IMG/VR virus record: IMGVR_UViG_3300036398_004122
Location: 1-31,222 of that record
Direction: 5' to 3' (one strand)
DNA: 31,222 nucleotides
Source: a virus
Shown: positions 1 to 7,217 of the stretch, one piece after another
Position numbering within the stretch: the first letter of the stretch is position 1
How the letters are laid out: the number at the start of each line of letters is the position of its first letter
The notes under the pieces: model-generated
The model's input: only the letters and a program-made list of their open reading frames with translations
The model's database searches: none
What the model was told of the DNA's origin: nothing
Translations under genes and position numbers: made by a program

Positions 1-1
1 A

Positions 2-190
2 CTTCCCAATCCAATTCGAGAGAATGTTATTTCTTATATTCAGGAGTTTCCTAAGGAATTGGGATTGGACAAATACATCGACTATGAACTACAATTCAAT
101 AAAGCATTCTTGGAACCTATGAGGGTCATCCTTGATGCAATTGGTTGGAAAGTTGAAAAAACAATTACTCTAGAATCATTTTTTTCCTAA
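2..190 (+). CDS. 43: DNA polymerase gp43, C-terminal end (partial)
   Basis: Open from the window edge to a TAA at 188-190, giving 62 codons of a C-terminus. The stretch IDYELQFNKAFLEP followed by a short tail ending in LESFFS resembles the end of T4-type family B DNA polymerases, where the last residues bind the sliding clamp. Position directly upstream of uvsX in a T4-like cyanophage replication block agrees with this. The catalytic and exonuclease domains lie outside the window, so the call rests on the tail and on gene order. The stop overlaps the next start (TAATG). Confidence 0.8.
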   Translation, partial: LPNPIRENVISYIQEFPKELGLDKYIDYELQFNKAFLEPMRVILDAIGWKVEKTITLESFFS

Positions 191-354
191 TGGATTTGCC
201 GATTAACGACGAAGAACTGAATACAATTGTAAGTGCTATGCATCTAGGTGGAGATACTGCACTATATCAAAAACTTAAACTTGTAAAAGAACTTAGGGAG
301 CAAGGTCTTCCATACAAAAAAATCTTACGTGAAGAATATGGGATGGTAGCATGA
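190..354 (+). CDS. Small conserved phage protein, 54 aa
   Basis: ATG at 190 overlaps the polymerase stop, and the TGA at 352-354 overlaps the next ATG, so it is translationally coupled on both sides. The protein is soluble, charged and probably helical, with a mid-section LYQKLKLVKELREQG and no membrane segment or metal motif. Small proteins of this size between the polymerase and uvsX are common in cyanomyoviruses. I do not recognise a function; the tight coupling suggests it is expressed with the replication machinery. Confidence 0.75.
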   Translation: MDLPINDEELNTIVSAMHLGGDTALYQKLKLVKELREQGLPYKKILREEYGMVA

Positions 355-1121
355 TACCCAAAATCATACATCAAATCGGACCAAAAGATAAAAATCTTTG
401 GCATCCTATATGGAAAATGGGACATAACTCATGGAAAAAACATTTTAAAGAACCAGAGTTTAAACACATTTTATGGGAAGATGGGGATGAAATTGACAAT
501 TTAGTAAAAACTAAATTTTCTGATTATTGGGAGTATTATCAGCAACTTCCAATGCATATGCTTAAAATTGATTTTGCTAGACTGTGTATATTATACACTT
601 ATGGTGGAATTTTTTCTGATCTTGATTTTTATTGTTATTCTAATTTTTATTCTGAATTAGTTGATGATTTATATCTTTTGGAATCTTTTGATGAAGAACA
701 TACCGAAGTGGAAAATCCATTAATTGCTAGTATTCCAAATAATGAATTTTTCTTAAATTGTTTAAAGAGATCCAAAATTAATTATGAAAAACTTGAAGAG
801 ACTAAATTTTTTACTATTGAGGATCCTTTATATGAACATGCTATATGTGGTCCATGGTTAATTGATTTAGTTTACAAAGAGTATGATGGAAATGTTAGTA
901 AATTTCCTAGAAATACATATAATCCGTTTTTTGATGTTTATAATGAAGAAGTAAAGACGAAGCATTTTGGAACTGGTATGTGGGGAATTACTACAATTGA
1001 AGATATCCTAGAAAGATATAAAATAGATAATTGTAATACTAAAACTTTCCTAAATCATTATCAAAAATTTAGGATAGATAAATTTCCAGAATTAAAAGAA
1101 TATTTAAATAAATTGGAGTGA
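351..1121 (+). CDS. Glycosyltransferase with DXD motif (GT32 / Gly_transf_sug-like)
   Basis: The 256-residue protein begins IPKIIHQIG, the first-strand signature of the Och1/GT32-like sugar transferases. It continues with KIDFARLCILYTYGGIFSDLDFY at about residues 72-94. In this family the Arg and the GG-x-x-x-D-x-D block bind the nucleotide sugar and the metal; here the DXD is D90-L-D92. It probably moves a hexose from a nucleotide sugar to a glycan or protein in the cytoplasm; donor and acceptor cannot be read from sequence. The start overlaps the upstream stop by 4 bases (ATGA) and uvsX starts 3 bases after its stop. It is clearly more AT-rich than its neighbours and sits inside an otherwise replication-only operon, so it looks like an inserted accessory gene. 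Confidence 0.8.
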   Translation: MIPKIIHQIGPKDKNLWHPIWKMGHNSWKKHFKEPEFKHILWEDGDEIDNLVKTKFSDYWEYYQQLPMHMLKIDFARLCILYTYGGIFSDLDFYCYSNFYSELVDDLYLLESFDEEHTEVENPLIASIPNNEFFLNCLKRSKINYEKLEETKFFTIEDPLYEHAICGPWLIDLVYKEYDGNVSKFPRNTYNPFFDVYNEEVKTKHFGTGMWGITTIEDILERYKIDNCNTKTFLNHYQKFRIDKFPELKEYLNKLE

Positions 1122-1124
1122 TGT

Positions 1125-2132
1125 ATGGATTTTCTTAAAGACATTGTAAAAGAAATTGGTGGTGAGTATACGCAACTTGCTGCTGACATTGACGAAACAG
1201 AGACTTATGTTGACACGGGTTCATTCATTTTTAATGCATTGGTTTCAGGTAGTGTACTTGGTGGTGTATCTGGGAATAAGATTACTGCTATTGCTGGAGA
1301 GTCTAGTACTGGAAAAACTTTTTTCTCTCTCGCAGTGGTTAAGAACTTCCTTGATAATAATCCCGATGGTTATTGCCTCTATTTTGATACTGAAGCTGCT
1401 ATAACAAAATCTCTTCTTGAAAGTAGAGGTCTTGATACTAACCGAGTAGTTGTTGTAAATGTGGTTACCATTGAAGAGTTTCGTTCCAAGGCACTTAAGG
1501 CAGTAGATTTGTATCTTAAGAAAAAGGAAGGTGAACGTAAACCTTGTATGTTTGTTCTCGACTCTTTGGGGATGCTTTCAACTGAAAAAGAAATTGAAGA
1601 TGCCCTCGCAGAAAAACAAGTTCGTGATATGACTAAATCTCAACTTGTCAAAGGTGCCTTTAGGATGCTAACCTTGAAGTTGGGGCAAGCAAAAATTCCA
1701 ATGATTGTTACCAACCATACTTATGATGTTGTTGGTTCTTATGTTCCAACTAAAGAAATGAGTGGTGGTTCTGGTCTTAAGTACGCAGCATCTACCATCA
1801 TCTATCTTTCTAAGAAAAAAGAAAAAGATGGCACAGAGGTAGTTGGTAATATTATTAAAGCAACTACTCACAAGTCTCGTCTGAGTAAGGAGAATAAAAC
1901 AGTTGAGGTTCGTCTTTATTATGATGAACGTGGATTGGACAAATACTATGGTCTTCTAGACCTTGCCGAAAAGCATGGTATTTTCCCTAAGTCTGGTACA
2001 CGGTATCAAATGCCAGATGGGACTTCCCAATACGGCAAAACGATTATGGAAAACCCAGAAAAGTATTTTACTGGGGATGTAATGCAAGCATTGGATGAAG
2101 CAGCACAAAAAGAATTCTCATACGGAGGGTAA
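1125..2132 (+). CDS. uvsX: UvsX, RecA-like recombinase
   Basis: A 335-residue RecA-fold ATPase. The Walker A motif GESSTGKT is at residues 58-65 and the Walker B strand FVLDS at 143-147, followed by a region expected to hold the DNA-binding loops (about 155-215). In T4 phages UvsX coats single-stranded DNA and drives strand invasion, which primes recombination-dependent replication and repairs breaks. The length is a little under T4 UvsX (391) and normal for cyanophages. The stop at 2130-2132 overlaps the helicase ATG by one base, and the helicase ribosome site (ACGGAGGG) lies in its last codons, so the two are co-translated. Confidence 0.95.
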   Translation: MDFLKDIVKEIGGEYTQLAADIDETETYVDTGSFIFNALVSGSVLGGVSGNKITAIAGESSTGKTFFSLAVVKNFLDNNPDGYCLYFDTEAAITKSLLESRGLDTNRVVVVNVVTIEEFRSKALKAVDLYLKKKEGERKPCMFVLDSLGMLSTEKEIEDALAEKQVRDMTKSQLVKGAFRMLTLKLGQAKIPMIVTNHTYDVVGSYVPTKEMSGGSGLKYAASTIIYLSKKKEKDGTEVVGNIIKATTHKSRLSKENKTVEVRLYYDERGLDKYYGLLDLAEKHGIFPKSGTRYQMPDGTSQYGKTIMENPEKYFTGDVMQALDEAAQKEFSYGG

Positions 2133-3505
2133 TGGAAAAAGTCGAAACTACTATTCTTAGGAATCTTCTTTTCAATAATGACTATTGCAGAAAGGTTCTT
2201 CCTTTTATTAAAAATGAATATTTCGAGAATCTCCATGAGAAGGTAGTTTTTGAAGAGATTTGCAAGTTTATCGTTGCTTATGAAAAACTTGCAACAAAGG
2301 AAGTTCTCCTCATTGAAACTGAAAAAAGAACCGATATTACGGAAGATACATACAAAACTATTTGTGAGTATGTATCTAGGTTAGATAACAATGATGTTGA
2401 TTATAAGTGGTTGGTAGATACTACTGAAAAGTGGTGTAGAGACCGTGCTATATATCTTGCACTTATGGAATCTATTAAGATTGCAGACGGTCAAGATGAT
2501 AAGAAGAATCGAGATGCAATTCCAAGTATTCTATCGGATGCTCTAGCAGTTTCCTTCGACAATAACATTGGACACGATTACTTTAAGGATTCCGAAAAAC
2601 GATACGACTTTTACCATCAACGTGAGGACAAGATTCCTTTCGACTTGGAGTTCTTCAACAAAATCACAAAGGGTGGACTTCCTAATAAAACTCTCAACAT
2701 TGCTCTTGCAGGCACTGGTGTTGGCAAGTCTCTATTCATGTGCCATGTTGCTGCTTCTGTTTTACTTCAAGGTAAGAATGTCCTTTATATTACTTTGGAG
2801 ATGGCTGAAGAGAGGATTGCGGAACGTATTGACTCAAATCTTCTGAATGTTAAAATTCAAGATATTGAATCATTGCCTAAAATGATGTTTGAATCTAAAG
2901 TTAATAGTATTAATAAAAAGACTCAAGGGCAACTTATCATCAAAGAATATCCAACTGCATCAGCACACGCAGGGCATTTTCGAGCACTACTCAATGAACT
3001 TTCTCTCAAGAAATCATTTAAACCTGATATTATCTTTATTGATTATTTGAATATCTGTGCTTCTTCACGTTATAAGGGGAATAGCAATATTAACTCTTAT
3101 ACATTCGTGAAAGCAATTGCTGAAGAACTTCGTGGATTAGCAGTTGAAACTAATGTTCCTATTGTTTCCGCTACTCAAACTACTCGTAGTGGTTATGGAA
3201 ACTCTGATGTTGAACTTACTGACACATCCGAATCCTTTGGTCTTCCTGCTACTGCTGACCTTATGTTTGCTCTTATTTCTACTGAAGAGTTAGAGCAACT
3301 TGGTCAGATTATGGTTAAGCAATTGAAGAACCGATACAATGACCCAACAATGAATAAGAGATTTGTTCTCGGAATTGATAGGGCAAAGATGAGACTCTTT
3401 GATGTAGAGCAAAGTGCTCAAAAAGACATACTTGACTCTGGACAAGATGAGGAGTATAGTTATGATGAAGAAAAAACAAGTAAATTCTCTGGATTTAAAT
3501 TTTAG
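2132..3505 (+). CDS. 41: Replicative DNA helicase gp41 (DnaB family)
   Basis: A 457-residue SF4 helicase, close to T4 gp41 (475). Residues 1-150 form the helical N-terminal domain that links the ring and contacts primase. The RecA-like motor follows, with Walker A AGTGVGKS at 193-200, the TLEM motif at 221-224, and Walker B IIFIDYLNI at 300-308. The segment SATQTTRS near 345 corresponds to the DnaB motif with the sensor Gln. The C-terminus is acidic with many Asp, Glu and Tyr. It unwinds the fork 5' to 3' and works with the gp61 primase encoded at 11207-12208. It is coupled to uvsX by a one-base overlap. Confidence 0.95.
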   Translation: MEKVETTILRNLLFNNDYCRKVLPFIKNEYFENLHEKVVFEEICKFIVAYEKLATKEVLLIETEKRTDITEDTYKTICEYVSRLDNNDVDYKWLVDTTEKWCRDRAIYLALMESIKIADGQDDKKNRDAIPSILSDALAVSFDNNIGHDYFKDSEKRYDFYHQREDKIPFDLEFFNKITKGGLPNKTLNIALAGTGVGKSLFMCHVAASVLLQGKNVLYITLEMAEERIAERIDSNLLNVKIQDIESLPKMMFESKVNSINKKTQGQLIIKEYPTASAHAGHFRALLNELSLKKSFKPDIIFIDYLNICASSRYKGNSNINSYTFVKAIAEELRGLAVETNVPIVSATQTTRSGYGNSDVELTDTSESFGLPATADLMFALISTEELEQLGQIMVKQLKNRYNDPTMNKRFVLGIDRAKMRLFDVEQSAQKDILDSGQDEEYSYDEEKTSKFSGFKF

Positions 3506-3523
3506 TGGGAGGAGGAAATAATA

Positions 3524-4354
3524 GTGAAAATTGAAGAGATGGACGAAAAATTTATTAAATTTTCGGAAGTCAATAATACAAAACCAGAAATCAATGAACA
3601 TGTATTGAGTACTGGGGAAAAATCTTATTCTTTAGTAATTAAAGATTTTTTAAAATATCCTGATGAATTTTCAAGTTTATTGGCATCATTTCCACACTTT
3701 AAAAATGAAAAAGAATTCACAGGAAGACCTGGCAAATCATTTTTATTTAATCCATCAAATTTCCCAAAATTAACATTTTTCATTAGAAAATCTTTATTTG
3801 AACATTTTAAAATAAATCTTGAGTGTATTAGTTTATATACTAATTGCTTTTCTGGGATTATGGATACTCATCGGATTCCTCCTCATACCGATATGGATGA
3901 ACCATATAATTTACCTATTGGACCACATTTAGTTTCTAACTTAGGATTAACAAAAAACTTTAAAGGTGGTACTTCTTTTTGGACATTTATGAAAAAAAGA
4001 GGTATCATTGATATGAATATTGAAGAAATTAATCAATATTATTTTCAAATGAATGAAATTAATCATTCTGACAATAGAATTAATCAGTGGGAAAATACAG
4101 ATGATGATGGTGAGTGGAAACTTGAATATTATGTTTCTTGGGGATATAATGACTTAGTTGTTTATTCACCAACTCTATTTCATCAACCATATTTTAAAAA
4201 AGATTGGTTTTTAGATGATGATAGATTTTCATTGGCATCTTTTTATACTATAAAAACTGAGGATATTGATAAAATGCCTCCAGAACTCAGAGCAGATGCA
4301 TATGATATCTGGAAAAAATTTGAAATTTGCAAACTAGTAAATTATTATTTTTAA
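3524..4354 (+). CDS. Putative 2-oxoglutarate/Fe(II)-dependent oxygenase (first of two)
   Basis: GTG start, supported by the strong ribosome site GGGAGGAGGAA at 3508-3518, about 6-8 bases upstream. The 276-residue protein shows the iron triad spacing of this fold: H121-T-D123, then H220 in LFHQPYF, then R234-F-S236, matching the RxS that binds 2-oxoglutarate. GGTSFWTF (148-155) fits a core strand. Such enzymes hydroxylate or otherwise oxidise proteins, nucleic acids or small molecules; the substrate is unknown. It is AT-rich compared with gp41 and mazG on either side, so it is probably an accessory insertion. I infer the class from residue pattern only; a non-catalytic cupin-like protein is the alternative. 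Confidence 0.6.
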   Translation: MKIEEMDEKFIKFSEVNNTKPEINEHVLSTGEKSYSLVIKDFLKYPDEFSSLLASFPHFKNEKEFTGRPGKSFLFNPSNFPKLTFFIRKSLFEHFKINLECISLYTNCFSGIMDTHRIPPHTDMDEPYNLPIGPHLVSNLGLTKNFKGGTSFWTFMKKRGIIDMNIEEINQYYFQMNEINHSDNRINQWENTDDDGEWKLEYYVSWGYNDLVVYSPTLFHQPYFKKDWFLDDDRFSLASFYTIKTEDIDKMPPELRADAYDIWKKFEICKLVNYYF

Positions 4355-4360
4355 ATTAAA

Positions 4361-4771
4361 ATGACACAAAAAACTGATTTTGATAAATACCAACAATTCG
4401 TGGATGCAGTGACTTCTGATGCTTCCAGAGAATTTGTTTCATTGGCTGACCGAATGGTTGAATTGGATGAAAAGGGTGCAAACATTGAACGTCTTCTGAC
4501 TGCTGGTGTTGGAATCAATGCCGAAGGTGGTGAGTTCCTTGAGATTATTAAGAAGATGATCTTCCAAGGCAAACCCTTTAACGCAGATAACAAAGAACAT
4601 ATGATTATTGAACTGGGAGACCTGATGTGGTATGTTGCTCAAGCCTGTATGGCACTTGAAGTTTCTTTTGATGAGGTGATTGCTCGCAATGTGAAGAAAC
4701 TAGAAAAACGTTATCCTGGTGGTGCATTTGATGTTTACTATTCCGAAAATCGTGAGGAGGGAGATCTGTGA
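4361..4771 (+). CDS. mazG: MazG-type nucleotide pyrophosphohydrolase
   Basis: A 136-residue all-alpha MazG domain. The metal-binding pattern is visible as E55, E58 and E61 in AEGGEFLEIIKK, followed by E84-L-G-D87 in MIIELGDLMWYV. This is the single-domain length typical of cyanophages, about half of E. coli MazG. The family cleaves NTPs or dNTPs to monophosphate plus pyrophosphate. In cyanophages it has been proposed to alter (p)ppGpp levels or to recycle host nucleotides; I cannot choose between these from sequence. Its TGA overlaps the GTG start of the next gene. Confidence 0.92.
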   Translation: MTQKTDFDKYQQFVDAVTSDASREFVSLADRMVELDEKGANIERLLTAGVGINAEGGEFLEIIKKMIFQGKPFNADNKEHMIIELGDLMWYVAQACMALEVSFDEVIARNVKKLEKRYPGGAFDVYYSENREEGDL

Positions 4772-4947
4772 GTAAAGTAAAATTGGAATTGGATGTCCGT
4801 TCTGCTGCAGCAGTTCGACAAGTTTTGTTTGAGTCTCAAAAAGGATATACGAATAATATTAATACAGTACCTCCTCGTATTTTTGATATTCGTGAAGTGA
4901 TTGCTGATCTTGATGATGCAATCAGTCAAGTGATGGAAAAGAAATAA
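4768..4947 (+). CDS. Small conserved protein, 59 aa
   Basis: GTG start overlapping the mazG stop (GTGA), with a good ribosome site GTGAGGAGGGAG at 4752-4763. The 59-residue product has a basic front half (VRSAAAVRQVLFESQKG) and an acidic, probably helical end (IREVIADLDDAISQVM). There is no membrane segment or metal motif. Tight coupling to mazG suggests shared expression and perhaps a shared process. I do not recognise a function. A hairpin follows at 4954, so it probably ends this early operon. Confidence 0.75.
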   Translation: MSKVKLELDVRSAAAVRQVLFESQKGYTNNINTVPPRIFDIREVIADLDDAISQVMEKK

Positions 4948-4953
4948 TATTAA

Positions 4954-4988
4954 TCCCTCTTTCTAAATAAAGAAAAGGGGGATTTTTT
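4954..4988 (+). terminator. Hairpin with T tract; also covers the next ribosome site
   Basis: TCCCTCTTT (4954-4962) pairs with AAAGGGGGA (4974-4982), a 9-bp stem with one G-T pair, followed by six T. This fits a factor-independent terminator for the mazG operon. The 3' arm GGGGGA is also the only ribosome-binding-like sequence before the ATG at 4990, and the loop holds a CTAAATA late promoter motif. Confidence 0.6.
4963..4969 (+). promoter_or_regulatory. Late promoter-like motif CTAAATA
   Basis: CTAAATA, a variant of the T4 late promoter core TATAAATA, inside the loop of the hairpin and 21 bases before the ATG at 4990. A transcript starting just downstream would lack the 5' arm of the hairpin. 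Confidence 0.45.
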
Positions 4989-4989
4989 A

Positions 4990-5991
4990 ATGGCAACCGG
5001 TCAACAAATTGGAGAATATTTTGAAAATTCTTTTGCATTTTACTTATCTAAATTGTATGGAGTTTCTAGTCAAATAAATTTACAAAATGAATCTCAGAGA
5101 TTAGGACTTACACCTCAGGAAAAAACTTCAAAAGATACGGAAGCAAGTGATACTGCAAAAAAAGTAAAAGTGAAACTTTCCACTTACTATGGAACTGATT
5201 CTCCCAGTAAAATAGACTTAATTGGTGCAAATCCCAAAAGACGTAATTTTTTTAGTGGATTATATAATGAATTTGATGATGGAAATCCATCTGATATTTT
5301 ATTGGAATATTCCGGAAAAACTTTTCCTGAGGAAAAATACTTCGGAATATCTTTAAAATCCACAAGCAGAGGAAAAGCAACAGTCAAGGCAAACCTTGGG
5401 GTAGAAGATATTTTAAAATTATTTGGAAAAAATGGAACCACCCCAAATTGGGCATCAACTTTATTGTATAAAGAATTGGCTGAAAGTATTGTAAAAGCAA
5501 GGAAAACAGATGTTGAAACGAATTTTTCTAATTATGGATTATCTTCAAAACCAACAAATCATTTTTCATCTGGATCAAATTCAAAATGGTTTAACAAAAA
5601 TTTTGTAAGAACTTTAAAGAAAGGAAAAAACTTATTTGAAAGTGATGCAAAGCAAATAAAGGAAAATTATATTAATTATTTTGTACAAGAACTGAATAAA
5701 GTATCTCAAGATAAATTGAAAAGATTTATAATTGAAACTGCGTTAAAGGAAGTTTCTCTTCCTCTTTATATTGTTGCAAAGAGCACGGGAGGATTATTTG
5801 CTTCATACAGCACAGATAAAATATTGGATATTATTTCTTCTACTATTGTTATTAATACTAGAAAAACACCTACAGGTGAAACTAGAATACAATTAAAAAA
5901 AATTGGAAATCCAAATAGTATAATAGAGATAAGAATAAAATTTTCATCTGGTCAGGATATGACTAGTTCAATAAAAGTTGAGATTACATGA
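4990..5991 (+). CDS. Phage protein, possible PD-(D/E)XK nuclease-like fold
   Basis: A 333-residue soluble protein I cannot assign to a named family. The N-terminus QQIGEYFENSFAFYLSKLYG looks like the first helix of a restriction-endonuclease-like fold, with E12. SDILLEY follows with D102, and after about 16 residues the strand YFGISLKST with S121-L-K123, in the place of the (D/E)xK of PD-(D/E)XK nucleases. A Ser for the second acid would be unusual, so this is tentative. The late promoter motif in front, and nearby virion genes, suggest late expression. The ribosome site GGGGGA lies in the 3' arm of a hairpin. Confidence 0.6.
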   Translation: MATGQQIGEYFENSFAFYLSKLYGVSSQINLQNESQRLGLTPQEKTSKDTEASDTAKKVKVKLSTYYGTDSPSKIDLIGANPKRRNFFSGLYNEFDDGNPSDILLEYSGKTFPEEKYFGISLKSTSRGKATVKANLGVEDILKLFGKNGTTPNWASTLLYKELAESIVKARKTDVETNFSNYGLSSKPTNHFSSGSNSKWFNKNFVRTLKKGKNLFESDAKQIKENYINYFVQELNKVSQDKLKRFIIETALKEVSLPLYIVAKSTGGLFASYSTDKILDIISSTIVINTRKTPTGETRIQLKKIGNPNSIIEIRIKFSSGQDMTSSIKVEIT

Positions 5992-5994
5992 ATG

Positions 5995-6002
5995 AATAAA
6001 TA
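5995..6002 (+). promoter_or_regulatory. Late promoter-like motif AATAAATA
   Basis: AATAAATA sits 18 bases before the ATG at 6021, matching the T4-type late promoter core at seven of eight bases. Confidence 0.45.
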
Positions 6003-6020
6003 TTTAAAAACTAAGTAATA

Positions 6021-7217
6021 ATGAAGACTTTTGCCAGATTTTTTAACGAAGCAGTAGAAACCCAAGCATCTACCGAGGCAAAGAACCGTGGACTTGTTGG
6101 AAATGGTCACGGAGACTGGTACGATAAGCAGGGAAATTTTGTTGCAAAAACGGTTAAGGGTAAGTTAAAGTTTTTTGGACAAGGTGATACAGTATCTCAG
6201 GATGGTATTCCTGGTGAAGAAGCAAAGAAATCAACAAAGTCCCAACAAACAGATTCTTCCCCAGAGCAAGAAGAACAACCACAAGTTAATGGAGTTACAA
6301 TTGTTGTTGGTAGATTTAATCCACCTTCTAAAAACCATGAGGCATTACTTAGAGTTGGTATGTCTCAAGCAAAGAGACGTGGATACGAGTATAGAATTTA
6401 CCCAAGCAGAATTCAAGATTACACAACAAATCCTTTGAATCCATCTACAAAGATTGGATATATGCAGGCTTTGTTTCCTGATTATGCAGAATATATTGTT
6501 GATGATGAAGAAGCAAAAACAATTTTTGATATTCTCGCCTCTGTTTATGGTAATGGATATACTGATGTTGTAGTAGTTGTAGGTCAAGATAGACTTGGGG
6601 AATTCCAGAGTTTGGTTCATAAAGGTGAGGGGCAAAATTATCAGTTTAATAGTATTGAGGTGGTTCCCTCTGGGGTGAAAGACCCAGATAGTGAAATAGA
6701 GACCCCTGGTTCTTCTGCTTTAATGAGAGCAGCAGCAGCAGTAGACGACTTTGATAAATTTATAATGGGACTTCCTTCAACGGCAAACCAAGATGATGCT
6801 GCAGCATTATTTGATGAAGTAAAAAAATCATTGCAAGTTACAGAAGATACTGAGGTTTGGAAAATTGAACCAATGCTGGACTATGATGCTCTAAGATGGA
6901 ATTATAAAAATGGGGGATTATATGAAGTTGATACTATGGTTGAAAATTTAAATACTGGACTTGTTGGAAAAATTATTCGTAGGGGTGCAAATTATTTAAT
7001 TTGTGTTACTGAGTCTGGATTTATGTTTAAGAGTTGGTTAAAGGATGTTAGAGAAGTATTTGAAATAGGAACAACAGAATATTTTCAACATGCACAAGAA
7101 ATGACACCAGGGCAACCAAAGGTATCATTTACTGATATTATAGTTAAAAGAACTATACCACAATTTAAACCAAAAATACTAAATACTAATAGAAAAAGAT
7201 TGTCTACGGTAAAATGA
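6021..7217 (+). CDS. Nucleotidyltransferase-domain protein with T4-like capsid-targeting N-terminus
   Basis: 398 residues. The start MKTFARFFNEA resembles the capsid-targeting sequence of T4 internal head proteins (MKTYQEFIAEA), which the head protease cuts after the Glu. Residues 23-52 carry a Gly-rich stretch, NRGLVGNGHGDWYDKQGNF. Residues 92-250 form a nucleotidyltransferase domain: GRFNPPSKNH at 97-106 matches the GRFxPxHxGH-type nucleotide-binding motif, VGQDR is at 187-191, and SSALMRAA at 231-238 matches the family's SSxxVR motif. Known relatives make NAD, FAD, CoA or CDP compounds. The substrate here is unknown. A Ser-Lys-Asn replaces the usual first His region, so activity needs proof. 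The stop overlaps the next ATG (ATGA). Confidence 0.75.
   Translation: MKTFARFFNEAVETQASTEAKNRGLVGNGHGDWYDKQGNFVAKTVKGKLKFFGQGDTVSQDGIPGEEAKKSTKSQQTDSSPEQEEQPQVNGVTIVVGRFNPPSKNHEALLRVGMSQAKRRGYEYRIYPSRIQDYTTNPLNPSTKIGYMQALFPDYAEYIVDDEEAKTIFDILASVYGNGYTDVVVVVGQDRLGEFQSLVHKGEGQNYQFNSIEVVPSGVKDPDSEIETPGSSALMRAAAAVDDFDKFIMGLPSTANQDDAAALFDEVKKSLQVTEDTEVWKIEPMLDYDALRWNYKNGGLYEVDTMVENLNTGLVGKIIRRGANYLICVTESGFMFKSWLKDVREVFEIGTTEYFQHAQEMTPGQPKVSFTDIIVKRTIPQFKPKILNTNRKRLSTVK

Noticed and set aside
1668-1871. Minus-strand open frames such as 1668-1871 and 18524-18913
   Set aside because: They lie antisense within well-supported + strand genes, lack ribosome sites, and the Ala/Gly-rich one only mirrors the low-complexity Pro/Ala repeat.
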